This document shows positions 11,520 through 24,181 of a stretch of DNA of 64,000 nt, piece after piece (within the stretch, counting starts at the first letter, position 1; each line of letters opens with the position of its first letter). The stretch comes from Effrenium voratum. Taxonomy: Eukaryota > Sar > Dinophyceae > Suessiales > Symbiodiniaceae. Both the position numbers and the translations under genes were made by a program. The notes under the pieces were generated by a model. The model was not told the DNA's origin and did not search any database. It was given only the letters and a program-made list of their open reading frames with translations. The DNA lies in NCBI GenBank assembly GCA_963377175.1, contig CAUJNA010003298.1, forward strand, positions 1-64,000, written 5' to 3'.

Positions 11520-13425
11520 GAAAGTAGGTCGTTCGGCGACGCAAAACCGCCGCCTTCAAATGATGGCCAAGTTGGCAAGTTCTGGTAAGCGCGACAAACA
11601 GGGAAACATCCAGTCCAAAGAGGACCACTTCTTAGACACCACCTGATCGGAGATGCCTTGAGCTACAAGGAGCTTTGCCTGAATAAGCAGTTCATTACGT
11701 TCAGCAGCAAGTTTGAAATATCCCCAAGCCGTCGAAAGCAGTCGGGAAGACACCGGTCCCAGATTGGCTTTAGTTGCAAAATCCAATGAGCCGAGGCAAG
11801 AATACAACCAACAGGGGTTGCCCAACCAAAAAGCGCGTCTTCAAAGTTTTACAGGCCTCCTCATTCAACAACCCAAAGTACTGTGAAACACAACCTATGA
11901 AAAGAACCCGCCGCGAGGTTGCAAACCAAACACTGTGGTTTCCTGTTCCTGTCCCAAGAACCATTCACTTGTAAAACGAATCGACTGGATTTCAGCCGTT
12001 TTCCCAGATTTGGGGCTAGGTGTTTATTCTCGGTCCAAGAGGTGATACTGTTGTCCCCGGATTAATAAACCTGTCCTACTAGTGGGGTGTCGGCCCCAAA
12101 AAAGGTCCGGATTTTCACTAAAGGGGACCCCCCCTCTTAATCAGATAAACTCGGGGTTTCCATTAACTCTCCCACCTTGGTTTTCCGAGTGCTATGGTGC
12201 TGGAGGGAGGGGAGCTATCGACTCGCACTTAGGGCGAATCCACGATCCTTGCCATTAGAACGTACAGAGAGGGTGTTGCTCTCCAAAGTCCCATGTGAAC
12301 GGTCAATATTCACCAGCATCTATAGTGAAGGGGTGACGTGGGTTTGCTCCTCAATGAAAGTAAAGTGTGCTCTTACTCGCCGAATGCAATTCATGCGGGC
12401 TGTGGCTCATATCAACTGCGCTGAATTTTGAACCCCCCGCCTCCCTTGCAGGCCTACGCCTACAATTCACCGCGCTTTACACGCGTTGCATGTTCTTTGG
12501 GGGTTAGATGTGGTTGGTTCACTTGTTCCATATCTGTGGGGTGAAAGTAGATGTAACAAATTCAAAACTCATGTCGGTTGAGTCATCTTCTTTGACCCCA
12601 ACTTCCCCAGTTCCAGTTGAATCCATGGATCCTTCGTGAAAACAAGCAACCACCCAATAACAATCCCTGGCAAGATGGGAAGAGCGTTTTTCCCCTACCG
12701 CTTTTTCAAGTGCGGAGGAGCTGTTGGCAGTCGACAAGCCTCCTGTGCCTCGGTGGAAAAAACAAAACCTGGGATTCGGACGAGAGCACGAGATCCTTGG
12801 CTTGGTTGCCACAATCAGGGGGATGTGCATAGAACCCAGAAACAGTCATTTGTAGAAAACATTCTTTTTGGGGTACCCCTCTTTGAGAGGCTCCGTGTGA
12901 CAATTTCCACAGCAGTTGCCTTCCGAGCCTGCCAATTGCACTAGTCAAAGAGTAGCAGAATCCCAGGGTAGAACATCTACCCTTGTGCCGATCGGGTCTT
13001 TGGAGAAACCCTGTCTCATGTGGAGGAACCCAGTTGATGAACAACGAGTTTGAGGGGCGAGTTGCAACAGATGAATCCGGGATGAAAAAAACACTGGCAA
13101 TGTTGGCACGGTTTGGGGAGGAGGGTGCAGGGCCCACGAAAAACCCGGAGTCAAGACCGGGCCCCAATTTTCGGGGAAACAAGTGACAGTATCCGTTCTC
13201 ATGTTTCAATTGCTCCCTGGCTTCCTAATTTTGTGGTTTACCGGCTTGCTGTGAACTTGAAACTTGAGGCACAGCCTTGTATTTCCTAGGGCAGGAAATG
13301 CGTCAAGGGCTTCCTTCGGTTTGCTTTCAGCAGCCGATTTTCTTCCCCTGGACAAAGCCAACCTTAGGGGAGCCTTCTGGAAACCATGCTGGGATATCTT
13401 TGGAAACCATTCTGGAAACCAAGGT
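11520..13425. other. Intergenic, gene 1 to gene 2
   Basis: No convincing exon. The missing start exon of gene 2 should lie here or up to 14.4 kb. An ATG at 12571 followed by a plausible donor is compatible in phase but has no other support. Confidence 0.4.
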
Positions 13426-13545
13426 TCCACGAGGGTTCCACCAGGGTTCCACCAGGGTTCCACCAGGGTTCCACCAGGGTTCCACCAGGGTTCCACCAGG
13501 GTTCCACCAGGGTTCCACCAGGGTTCCACCAGGGTTCCACCATCT
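13426..13545. repeat. 11-bp tandem repeat (GGGTTCCACCA)
   Basis: About ten near-perfect copies of an 11-bp unit. Diverged GGTTCCACGAGG units continue to about 14220, so the array was once longer. Confidence 0.95.
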
Positions 13546-14412
13546 GCAAGGGCTGCGGGGTGGTCCGGGTTATTTGAGGTGAGGTTCCACGAGGGTCTGT
13601 TTGCGGGGTGGTCCGTGGTTGAGGTATAAGGTTCCACGAGGGTTCCACGAGACGAGGGTTCCACGAGGCTCCACCCACTTATACCAGGGTTGCACCAGGT
13701 TCTGCAAGGTAAGGTTCCATGAAGGTCCCAGAAAACAGAGGTAAGGTTCCATGACGGCTCAGGGTTCCACAAGGTTCTGCGAGGGCTGTGGGACGGTCCG
13801 GGCGGCCCTGACGTCTGCAAGGATTTTACGAGAGTTCCACAAGGCTCCACAAGGTTCCACGAGGGTTCCAGAAATGTTCTGCAAGGTTCCGTGGTTTGCC
13901 CTGAGGGAAGCAGTGTGTCGTGCGCCCGCCGTCTGAAAAGCCATCCGAGCAGTAAATTGAGGGCTCAGAAGATCGCCTTGCTCATGGGCGGAACACTAAG
14001 CAAAACCGAAATCAATGGTTTTCAGCAAACTTTCACTGTTTTGTCACTTGCTCACTTGCTCAGGCAACGCGGCCCGAAATGTTGGCTTTGTGGCAAATCA
14101 GATCACGTTGCTGCGGGACTCACGGTTCAGCAGAGTACACGCTTGGCATTGCTGAGTATTACTTGGTGGGCTTTGGGTTCCAAGAATTCCACGAGGCTGC
14201 GAGGGCTGTGGGGTAAGGTTCCAAAAACGCTTCCAGAGGGAACTCAGATCACTTTTGGAGGAAACCAGCGGTTGGTGGCCAGAAGACACTTTTCTTTTCT
14301 TCCTTTTCTTTTTCTGCTAGCCTTTCAAGACCAAGAGACGCATGGAGTGTCAAGCAGGAGGTTGGGGAGCTGCAGGAAAACCGATGGCTCCACTCCCCGC
14401 TTTCTGTGTCAG

Positions 14413-14499
14413 GACTTTCCTCCGATGGGCTACGACGTCACCTGCGCCTGCGAGAGACTGCTATGCACCTCCCGCCTGCTTCAGCTGGAGCCGGATGAG
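14413..14499 (+). CDS. Gene 2 exon A (Cys-rich)
   Basis: Acceptor GTCAG|G; donor GATGAG|GCCGG. It encodes DFPPMGYDVTCACERLLC then SRLLQLEPDE, the counterpart of the gene 3 SSCGLAGC..VVLEPEQ exon. Confidence 0.7.
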
Positions 14500-17400
14500 G
14501 CCGGGGGGGAGGGCAGCGCGGTTGATGCGAGAGAGGGTTTGATTTGACCCAAAAGACAAAACATTGCAGCAAATGGCCCTTTTTTAACCGAGGACGGGAA
14601 GTGTTGCAAGTAAACGGTTTTGCTCTGGAGGGTGCCAGGAACGCTTTTGCTTTCAATCCTGACAAGGAAGTGTTGCAAAAAAAAACAGTTTTGCTTTTTC
14701 TCCAAGGGATGGCCATTGCAGCAACTGATTCATTGCGAGGGTAGGGTCCGCAGGGTCCAAAAAGGGTCCACCCTCCCCCCCAAAACAGAAATGCCACAAA
14801 GCAGAGGCAGGGTTTGGGCGAAAATATGGCTTGGGCAACATGTGTTGAAACAAGCCTAGGCCCCTTGAAAGCGGAAGCCAAAGAGCATCGTGATAACAAT
14901 TGGTGTTTGAACAGGTAACCCTGGGTGGACGCCTCGAGATAGATTTCATGCGAGGTTCCCCCAAATCAGAGTGGTCTCAAAATTTGCCTTGCGGTGAGGT
15001 TTCATCGAGGCTCCGGGAGGTTCCCCACTCTGCTACTGTTTGGAGGGAGGGTCCCGAAAAAGGTGCCTTGGGTGCAGGGCAAGAGTTCAGTGCCTATGTT
15101 TTTGGCTTGGCCTTTCCGGTCGAGGCAAGACCTATCAGATCAGCTCGCGGGGCAGGCTTTTACCCAGGATGTCCAGAATGAAAGCCAGACCAAGCAAGAT
15201 TCCAACTGTCCACACCCCGATGAAAATAAGTGTCTGAAAGAAGGGGATTGCAAGTGTTCACTGTAGGTTCCCTCCAAGCTTTAGACAAATCATGGGGTGT
15301 GAATTTGGATCAGGGGCGCTTCTGTGCACATGATTTGCAGAAGGATTTCATGTCCAAACCCAGAACATGGCAACATGATTCTTGATCCCTCGGATGCAGC
15401 TAGAATTATGACCTGATCTCGCCACACAGCCTGCAAATACAGGAATTTGCAAGAACACAAAAACACTCAAGCAAAAACTCAATCCGAAAAACTCAATCTA
15501 GAAAGCTCCCAACCTGGGAAGGCTCAGGAAAACTCAGAAACAAACTCAGAAAAATTAGGCTTGAGCTCGATCCCGCCGCTTGAGTTGTCCCTTGTGTTTT
15601 TTTTGCGTGTGTTCTTTGCTCTTTTTGAGCCTGTTCAGTCGAGTTTTTGGCTAGTTGTTTCTAAGTTGTGTTTGAGTTTTTGTTTGTTCAGCTGAAACCT
15701 CTCCTGTCTGAGCCCGTCTGGTCATATCCCCAGAAAATGCGGGCCATGGTTATGGCGTCCATAAGCAAGACCCATACCTGGTTGTTTAGATTCCCTGTTA
15801 TGGGGTTCATGTCGGTCCATACAGATTGACCATGGCACAAATGGGCAATACACCTAATCGGGAAAGACCTCAACCTTGGGGGAAACCCATTTTCTGGGTG
15901 GGGACAGATTGGGACTCTGGCGCGTTGAGGCAGTGCTCACACACAAGCAGTCCATCACTGGAACCGTGGCAGCTTCGCCTGGGAAGAGGGGAATTGTGGA
16001 ATTTGGAGTTGTGCCAAACTCATCCCATGAAAAGGCTTTGCTAAAGTAATAGTTGCCAAGGAACAAGCATTATTTTAGGTTTTGCGGTGGTAATTGGACA
16101 CTGGCATCAAGCAATGTAGTATTTGGACCACCATGATAAGGGTTCCCATGATCAGGGTTGAAGTTTGAACATGGCTCAACTGAGACGCCATGGTTGTCAG
16201 AAATCGAAGGTTTGGAGAGGTGCCCTTTCTTTGCACACTGTGCTTAGGACAGGCAGGCCAGGGTGCACATGTTTTCGCGGAAGCCAAACTTTGGACTTTC
16301 CATGTCAAGGCGCTGCCTCGTTTGATTCTTTTGGCCGATGACAGCTCCATCTCCTTCTGCAGCCAACAGCAGTCGGAAACTGCAGTTTTTCAACTTTTCA
16401 GTCCAAGACGCTTTGAGCTTTGCGACTTCACCGGGTTAGCGCCAAGCATTGCCCTGAGCAGCCCTTGCAACCCAACAGGAAGGGTCTTTTTCCCCCACTG
16501 GAGGCCTGAGGTCAGCGTGGGCTCCAAGAGCCACAAGAGACACCAGTGCTTCCAACAAAGGGACGAACCAAAAGCTGGGCTCTGCAAAGTGTTGCTTGTC
16601 CTTCGGCGCCTTTTGGCGGGTCTCTCTGAAGCGGGGGACCTGTTCGGGGGGTTTAATGGGAAACCAAGAGGAGATTAATCATCTGGGGTCTCTAATTTGG
16701 AGACACGCCCATGTGAAGAATTGGCTTTTATTTGGTTTCCTCCAAGAAGAGGCACCGGTTTTTCATTGCACCTGACAGGCCCCGCAAATCGGGAAGTGGA
16801 CTCACCCTCCCACAGGACTCCCACAGATGCTATGTTAGTTGGTGGGGGGGAAGAGGGCGGGAGGAAACCTGCCGGACAGGTTTTCAGAACCCAGAGAGAA
16901 AGCCCCTCGGGTCCATGTTCAGCACCTCTCCTGGAGCCCGCAAGCGGGCCCCATTGGGTTTCTGTGCATGTCCGTCGACTCGACCTCGGAACAGTGGCCA
17001 AACCTTGGGGTGGGAAATTGGGAAAAGTTGGTAGTGAATATTGGGTCCTTTGGTTTTCACTCGATTCGGAATGGGAGCAGCCCTGTAGGGCGACTCGACC
17101 AACTCAGTTGGATCCCTCAGGTGACCACGAGAGTGCCTTATGCCAATATCGAGTCCGTGCAAGCCACGCAGGGGCCCCAGGCAAATCAGGCATTGTTTGC
17201 AATGGATTATCCACAATGGTCAACATTAGCTGAACACGGGGGGAAGCCTCAACTTTTGACCGTCTTGCTTTTGGTTGCATGCTTCTTGACCGGCCCAAAA
17301 CGGGTAGCCTCAAACAAGACACAGATACACCCACATCAGGTAGAAAACACAGGGCTGCTTGTACGGGACCGTGTTTTTCGGAGGTGTTGTTTCAAAGGGG

Positions 17401-20400
17401 AGCCAAAAGCAAACCTCTCTCCTTTCTTTTGAGGGGTTGCCCTCTGAAACGCTGCCCCACACTTCCCTTTTGGGCAACATTGGACTTGAGAACGGGAAGC
17501 AGAGCGGATGTTCCTCTGGTTTTCAAGGAGATCCATCACTGGACATATGTTTTCCTTTGTTCCAGTGGATGTATTCGCTTGAGTTTCTATTGAAGGCGAA
17601 GGTCAGGAGAGGGAGTGGGTCTGAGGCACGAGTGCGGATGCTGCGCAGTATTGCAAGCGGGGGAGCTCACGCACCCCCCAGGCGCAGCCTCTCTGGGCTT
17701 TGAGCGCCTGCCTTTGCCAAATCGGCTTTTCTGAGGCATGCCCAAACTTGTCAACCACCAAAAGATGGAACCTGCACTTGTAGAGCAAAAGGCGGCGAAC
17801 AATTGGGTCCAAAAACGCACGTTCTAGGGCGTGGAGTCCTATGTTTGACGAGTCAAACATATCCTATGGGTGCAAAGGCTCCCCCCCCCCCCCCGCCCTC
17901 GACAGTATTTCAGGCTTCCCAACATCTTGGGCCCGCCAAGCCCAGACGAGTTTCCTTTTTGGTGAAGTTCGTGTTGATAGCACGCGTAATTTGAACAACT
18001 TGTTTGCTCTTCCGCCCTTCAGACACCAATGCTTCGAGTGATGGGCATTTTGGGTTTTCTTGCCCTAACCGGGATGGTCATCCACCTTGCAAGGATCCTT
18101 ACCATGACCATAGGCCGTATAAGAAGTGTTTACGCTCACTTGCGCTTGGTATGGACGGTGGCAGAAGCTTCCCAAGCGAACCATATCCATGGCCCGGAGT
18201 GTTGACCATGACTATGGTGTGTTGCCAGTGCACTTCCTGAAATGTACCTGATATTTTCTTGGGTCAAACCACAGGGGTATACTCATCCCGCCCTTCCCAA
18301 TGTCTTCGAGCCACGCAGCTCATGGAATTCAAGGAACCTCAAGTAACCTTAAAAGGGAGCCTCAGGTCCAAGGCAAAATGTATGAGCCATATGTGCCATG
18401 GTCGACCCACTCCGTGTACTTGGGTTACCAGGACTGGTCATGGACCCTGTGACAGGGATTTAGGTTCCGTTTCGGGAACCACGACCATGGCCCACATAAG
18501 AAGCTTTGACCATGGCACATAGAATAGTCCCACTGGAACACCCTGCATAATGCTCCAAGTCAACGCCATACAAGACCTCCTGCGGGGCAAAAGAGGGAGA
18601 GAGCTGAATCTGGACTCAGACCTGCCACATCATGCACCAGTTGCGGAGTGAGAAAGAGAGTCGATCAGTTTGGGAGCAAAGGAGTCGACTATGTCGCCTC
18701 TCGACTCTTTCGGCTCGCCGAAGGCATGCCGCAAGCCCAGCCGCTGGTGCCTGGCTGCGGCTGTTCCGGGCAGCTGGTGGAGCAGATGCGCGCGGAGTTC
18801 CAAGCGAGAGCGGGGGCGCCCATGGCCTCCGGCTTGAGTCCTGAAACGTGAGGCACGAGTAAAGGGCCGCTGGTCTTTTCCGTTTTTTTTGGGTGGGGAC
18901 CTTCCAAGATGGCTTCGGTGTTCCTCTTGGTGTCTTTTTTTTTTGACTTTAAGATCACCAAAAGGGGGGGGGGATTGCGGGGACCCCTCAGAGAAAGACA
19001 ACTTCAAACCCATTGGGTGTGAATATGGGGATCCCTCAAAAGTCAAGAGCGGTGGACATAAATTCCCCCACCCAAACGATGTCCACTAAGTGTTTGAAGG
19101 ATCTATTAAAGGATCCCTGAGCAGAATTCACACACAGTTTATGAACATGTGTTGAACATGGAGGTGATGCACGTCCTTGAACATGTTTGGCGATTTGGAA
19201 TAAACCTAAAGGGTCAAGTTAGCACGTGCAAACTTCAGTCTTGCATGGACGTGAGGCAATTTGGTTTAGTTTAGACCCCCTTCTAATCGAGGTGTTCTTT
19301 CTGATTTCCTTCCCCAGTTTTCTTGGACCAACGATTCGGGAATTTCGGGTAAACAAGCGGATCTCACTCCAATTTGTTCCAAACATGCTCCATTTTGGAC
19401 ACAGGCTATAGGTGTGATGGGCCAAGGCCACAGGTGTCCTTTGGATCGGCGAGCTTGCTTGATAGATGGCTTCCACTGGTTTAGATTGCTTTTGTCCACG
19501 TTTACCAGAGAAACCCATCGTTTGTTTTTTCCGAAAGGTCACCTAGATCAGGGTCGAGTGGAGCTGTGAAAGAAGGTAAGTTTTGGTCAGTTCCTCGACG
19601 GGAAATGTTCCCACTCGATTCTATGTCGTTGGGGTCGGGTGTCCACCAGTGCCAACACGCAACACGAAGCTTCAGAATCACCAAACATGGCGCGTGTCTT
19701 GAGGGGTGTTCCCGTGCGCACACACACAGGGAAGGAACCCTTAGATGGGATAGCCCCGAATTAGTCAAGGCGGGCTGTATTCACTCCGGGGGCACCTATT
19801 TGTTGTGGTTTTGTGCACAAGATGTAAGGGGTATGGTAAGTCTGGGCGACTTAAATTAAATACCTCGCCTGTGTCTGTGTGTGTTTGTGTGAGTGTGCGC
19901 GTGTGTGTTTGTTTGTTTGTTTGTTTGTTTGTTTGTTTTTTTGTTTGTTTTGTTTGTTTGTTTGTTTGTTTTGTTTGTTTGTTTGTTTGTTTGTTTGTTT
20001 GTTTGTTTGTGTCTGTGTTTGTGTGTGTGTGGGTGTGTGTGTGTTACAAGCTCGCAAACAAGTGGATAAAAATCCACCCGTCGAGAATTCAGCTGCGCTT
20101 ACATTGGGTTCTGCTAGCTTGTCTGGTGTTTATCCTCACTTTGGGAAGACGCGCGTGGCGACTCAGTCTAATCCCAAAGTGCGGGGACGAAGCCCAAGTC
20201 ATCCAAGTCCACCCTGTGCATGGACGAAATCCATTTCGCACCGCGAAATGAAAATGAAACCATGATTAAAACAGGAACTCACTTCCTTCATGAACTTTAA
20301 ACTTTTTGGGAAGACCATTTTAGTCGTAAATATAAAGTTTGAACTTTTTTTTGGCCATCCACTCAGCAAGTGAGGGAACATTTGTTGGTATTTGCAGGGG

Positions 20401-22810
20401 AGTCATCAGAAACCGGGCAGGGTATGTCTGGAATTCTGCAATCTCTGGAACACCTGAAGAAAGGGACCTCTTGAAGGGTCTTCCGGGATTTCCTGAGGTG
20501 GATGCGCGGGGCAACAGGAGACAGATCCAGCAGCTGGAGGAGTGCATCGCCCCAAGTAGCTCCAAATTGGTGGGTTTTGTTCTTTTCGGTGTCCATTTCA
20601 AGCTATCCAAAAAGGGTAGCCTCCAACAGCATGTTTGGCTTCTCTTCCGCGTTTGGCTTGGAGCCGGATGTTTGGAAGTTCGCGCCACGAGCGGCAGGAT
20701 ATGATGAAGCGTTTCAAAGACCTCGCGGTGCAGCTCACCTTGGTCCAGGAGAAGGTGGGCCTGGCTCCTCGGCGTGTTCGACATAGAACCCCATTTTTGG
20801 TTGAAAGGGTCTGGTTCTCTCCGGCAGGCTTGCTCTGAACCTCTGAAGGACATTGGTTGGATCTTTTCGCCAGCCAACTTTCTGCGACCGGATCTGGGGA
20901 GACTTGAAGATTGTGGTTACCCTCCCAGAAACAAACATGGAGCTTGAAAGGGGCTCCTTGGAAGACCACCCTCCAACAGCGACCACTTTTCAGGTTCCAT
21001 GTTTGCTTTTTGGGAGGGTGTTGTTGTGGTTTCCTTTTAGAAGAGCAAGGCGGTCCTTCTAGCTCTGGCCGTCGCCAGCTCCCTGGAACCTGCTAGGCCT
21101 AGCATATTTTGGCGCCTTTTGTTGCACTGCCAGTTACCGCTATCGGTTTGATTTATGGCTGGTGCCAACAAAAACGCGCGGGCGCTGATTTGCTCACATG
21201 CGGCCTTCATAGAACAGCCCATGGAAATGTGCCAACTTGGCTTAGTTGGATGCAGCGTGCGTAGGGATTGACACATTGAGCCAAGCGCATGCAGAGCCTT
21301 GCGACGAGAAGTTGTTTCCTCCCCGCTCGGGGTCCAAACCGGCTTCTAAGACCCACAAAAAAGCGAGACTGTCGCCAAAACTCCTGCAGACTCTTCTACT
21401 CAAATTACAACTAAAGGATTGAAACAATCTCCTGGGAAAGGAAAGAACCCTTTAAAATGTATTTCAAACAAGAGTTCATTGTAGAAACATATTGTCACAT
21501 GCTCTTTAGTAACAAGAAGCCTGTCTACATTGTGATTGAAGCTAGAGATTCTGCTGGCATTGTTTCCTTGTTAAACTCTATTTGAATTCCAATTTAAAGA
21601 TGGACAATCCTTCTGGGAAGACAGTCTACTTTGAAATGCACAATTTGATGGAAAATTGTTCGAACTCTTGTTCAAAAGGGACCTAATACTGAACATCTAA
21701 TTGACACTAGACATTCTGCCAGAATTCTGTCCTTATTAATCCCTGTTGAAGTTATGATTAGAACATTAAACAATCATCATGGGAAAGGAAAGCACTCCGA
21801 CTTCGATTTTGCAAAAAAACAATTTGTAATTAAAACCTAACTGAAGCTCTTTTGTTTAACAAGGAACCCCTATTTTAATTCTATGTGAAGATATCATTTC
21901 TACTAGAACTCTTTCCTTACTAATTTGATAAAACAATAATTGAGAAACCACTTGGGAAAGGAACTTCCCCTTTAAACTCTAACTTGACATTTAAACCATA
22001 TTTGACATCTGCTTGAATTCCTGGTTCAAAAAGGATACCCAATTTCAATTCTAACTGAAATGAGACATTCTACCCGGACTCGTTCCTGGTTCAACTCTAT
22101 TTAAACTCTGATTAAATAGACATGAAGAATCCTTCTGGGAAAGGACACCACCTTTGAAATGCAATTTGAAGTACGAATTCCAATTAACATGTAGTTGAAC
22201 ACATCTTTAAGGACTTGCTATCTAAATTCTAGTTAAAAGTAGAAAGTAATTATGTCCATCATCCTGGGAAAGGGACATCACCTTAAAAATCCATTGTGGT
22301 TGAAGAATTATATCTAATTATCACCTAGTGAGATTTGTTTAAACAAGGAACTCCTATTTACATTCTCATTGAAGACGATTCTACTAGAATCCTGTCCATA
22401 TTAAGTGTTCATTCAATACACAAAAATCGCCGCCGGGGTGCAAATGCTGGGTAGTGTTGAAGTAGAGTATTCAAATGGTTGACCCCAAAGTGGATGCAGT
22501 ATTGTTCAAGCAGAGTTGCCAAATGATTCAAATCAGGATTATTCGACGGTGGTCTTGAAGCCGACTAGCCAGATAATTCAAGCATTCTTGGCGACATGCA
22601 TTGTAGAAAACCCAATCTCCCAGGAGGGACCGCTCTGACAACAAAGGGGTACCTTTAAAACACACATATAGAGATATATGATGCATGTATGTATGTATAT
22701 ATATATATATACATACATACATACACTTCCACACACACACACACACACACCCACCCACCCACACGTACATCCACACGCACACGCACACGCACAGGCACAG
22801 GCGCACGCAC

Positions 22811-22846
<36 letters not shown>

Positions 22847-23744
22847 ACGCACACGCAGACGCAGACACAAACGCAGGCGCAGGCGCAGACGCACACGCAC
22901 ACGCGCACGCGCACGCACACGCACTTGCACACGCACACCCACACACACACACACACACACACCCACACCCACACCCACACCCACACCCACACGCACACGC
23001 ACATGCACACGTACACGCACACGCACACGCACACGCACACGCACACGCACCCGCACCCGCACGCGCACGCGCACGCGCACGCCCAGGCGCACGCGCACGC
23101 ACACGCACACGCACACGCACACACACACACAACCACACACACACACACATCCACACACACACACAACCACACAAACACACAACCACACACACACACACAA
23201 CCGCACTCACGCACACACGCGCACACACACACACACACACGCACGCACACCCGCGCACACACACACACACCCTCACACACACACACACCCACACACACAA
23301 ACACCACAGACACCACACACATACTATGCGCAGTCTTTTGCTCACTTGTTGGCTGACCTAGGGGTTGGGACTTTGGAGTCAAGGGGAGGGTGTGCTCCTC
23401 AGACTCGCCTATCCGAGGATGTGGCCTACCCACCCTCGCAAGAGACCATGGCGAGCATTTACGGCCAGCAGGCAGGGGTTTCTCCGCAGAAAATTCAATC
23501 GGAGCCCAAACAAGCCGGTGTGTGCGTGTTGCTCCAAAAGCAGTTTCCTCCACAAATACTGTGCCATTTGGATCTGCAGATGGACGATTTCTCCTTTGAA
23601 ATTGTGTGGGTCAAGTGAGTCGCAACCTGGCAATGGCTTTGGTTATTCCTATCACAACGAGTTTCCCCTTTTTGGGTTGGCGATTTTGTCATATTTCATT
23701 TGGGAACATAGCTGCAGGAAAATGCTCGAACTCCCAGGATGTAA
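14413..23744 (+). CDS. Gene 2: diverged paralog of the Cys-rich PYA/YPP family
   Basis: Exons 14413-14499, 17121-17180, 18741-18809, 20498-20539, 20698-20754 and 23418-23471 are all joined in phase 0; the terminal exon is tentative (23718-23744, ENARTPRM then TAA). Donors are GC, GC, GC, GA, GT, GC. Order of motifs: GYDVTCACERLLC, VPYANIESV, VPGCGCSGQLVEQM, RGNRRQIQQLE, MMKRFKDLAVQLTLVQ and VAYPPSQETM. Between LEPDE and VTTRVPY it lacks about 11 residues (the xxNCC segment) found in genes 1, 3 and 4, so either a microexon in the 2.6-kb intron was missed or the segment was lost. Cysteines in the PYA exon are absent. The first exon was not identified. Function unknown. Confidence 0.7.
17121..17180 (+). 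CDS. Gene 2 exon B (VPYANIESV)
   Basis: Acceptor CTCAG|G; donor CCCCAG|GCAAAT. It encodes VTTRVPYANIESVQATQGPQ, the PYA strand exon, with the usual CC cluster replaced by a TQGPQ tail. Confidence 0.72.
18741..18809 (+). CDS. Gene 2 exon C (VPGCGC helix)
   Basis: It encodes PLVPGCGCSGQLVEQM and RAEFQAR, matching the gene 4 PGCGC exon. The donor GCGAGA|GC and acceptor CCCAG|C are the in-phase choice; the acceptor is less certain because the frame is open further upstream. Confidence 0.65.
19905..20044. repeat. (GTTT)n microsatellite
   Basis: About 100 bp of TTTG repeats flanked by GT repeats, in a gene 2 intron. Confidence 0.95.
20275..20375. mobile_element. MITE-like foldback repeat, copy 1
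   Basis: About 100 bp bounded by CTCACTT and AAGTGAG, with internal inverted ACTTTAAACTTTTT and AAAGTTTGAACTTTT segments. A closely similar copy is at 49662-49765 and a fragment at about 34639-34674. Confidence 0.6.
20498..20539 (+). CDS. Gene 2 exon D (RGNRRQIQQLE)
   Basis: Acceptor CTGAG|G; donor CTGGAG|GAGTGC, a GA site equivalent in position to the GA donor of gene 4 at 46484. It encodes VDARGNRRQIQQLE. Confidence 0.7.
20698..20754 (+). CDS. Gene 2 exon E (helix)
   Basis: Acceptor GGCAG|G; donor GAGAAG|GTGGGC. Nineteen codons encode DMMKRFKDLAVQLTLVQEK, the counterpart of ENLMVEIIKLG plus VKLDLL in gene 4. Confidence 0.7.
21425..22400. repeat. AT-rich diverged tandem repeat
   Basis: This stretch is clearly more AT-rich than its neighbours. 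The motif CTGGGAAAGGA recurs near 21432, 21617, 21779, 21953, 22136 and 22263, each followed by a TTTAAA/TTTGAAATGCA-like segment, so it is an old array of roughly 130-185 bp units. No coding frame. Confidence 0.65.
22684..22726. repeat. TA/GTAT palindromic microsatellite
   Basis: ATGTATGTATGTA, a (TA)n core and the exact complement form a perfect palindrome of about 40 bp. Confidence 0.9.
22727..23325. repeat. 600-bp compound (CA)n / (CACACG)n tract
   Basis: Almost pure CA dinucleotides with CACACG, CAGACG and CACCCA variants. All six frames are open across most of it (His/Thr or Cys/Val proteins), which is purely compositional. It lies about 90 bp upstream of gene 2 exon F. Confidence 0.97.
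23418..23471 (+). CDS. Gene 2 exon F (VAYPPSQETM)
   Basis: Acceptor CCGAG|G; donor CAGCAG|GCAGGG. It encodes DVAYPPSQETMASIYGQQ, the signature C-terminal motif of the family, in phase with exon E. Confidence 0.78.
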
Positions 23745-24102
23745 CACAAGGGTAAATGGAACATTGGACAAAGACTGGTTTACTGTTCGGATGGGAAACA
23801 AAGTCCATCCATCCACAAGGGTGCCTCTCAAGTTGTCGCAGTGATTGTATGCAAGGCGACCGTGGCAACCCCGCCCAAGCACCGCCTTCACTGGCCTTTG
23901 GCCTTTTTTGGCGCCCAAGACTTAGGTCTTAATCCTTGGTGTCTTTGTTTTTAGGGGTTATCGAAGTTGGGAACTGGGTTGTTGTTTGTAGCCTACCACT
24001 TTGGTATCTTTGATCATGGCAAAATCATCGGGCCAGTCTTTGGCGTCTTAGGGTGGTCTCAGCACGGCTGTCAGACTGTCGGGCTGCCAGGGGCCTGAAA
24101 TT

Positions 24103-24181
24103 ATGCCTATCACGGCTGTGCACGCAGAGCCGAGCGTCACCTTCCAAACCAAGGAGTTCAACGTGCGGAATGAGGCGTTGG
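24103..24181 (+). CDS. Gene 3 start exon
   Basis: The ATG opens MPITAVHAEPSVTFQTKEF; donor TTGG|GTCCTG leaves phase 1, which matches the next exon. The frame has no obvious upstream in-frame extension of family character. Confidence 0.6.

Noticed and set aside
13206..13850. WNPGGTLVEP-repeat ORF
   Set aside because: Reverse translation of the 11-bp GGGTTCCACCA array.
22528..23618. His/Thr-rich and Cys/Val-rich ORFs up to 341 codons
   Set aside because: They derive from the (CA)n tract; only 23418-23471 within this stretch is family coding sequence.
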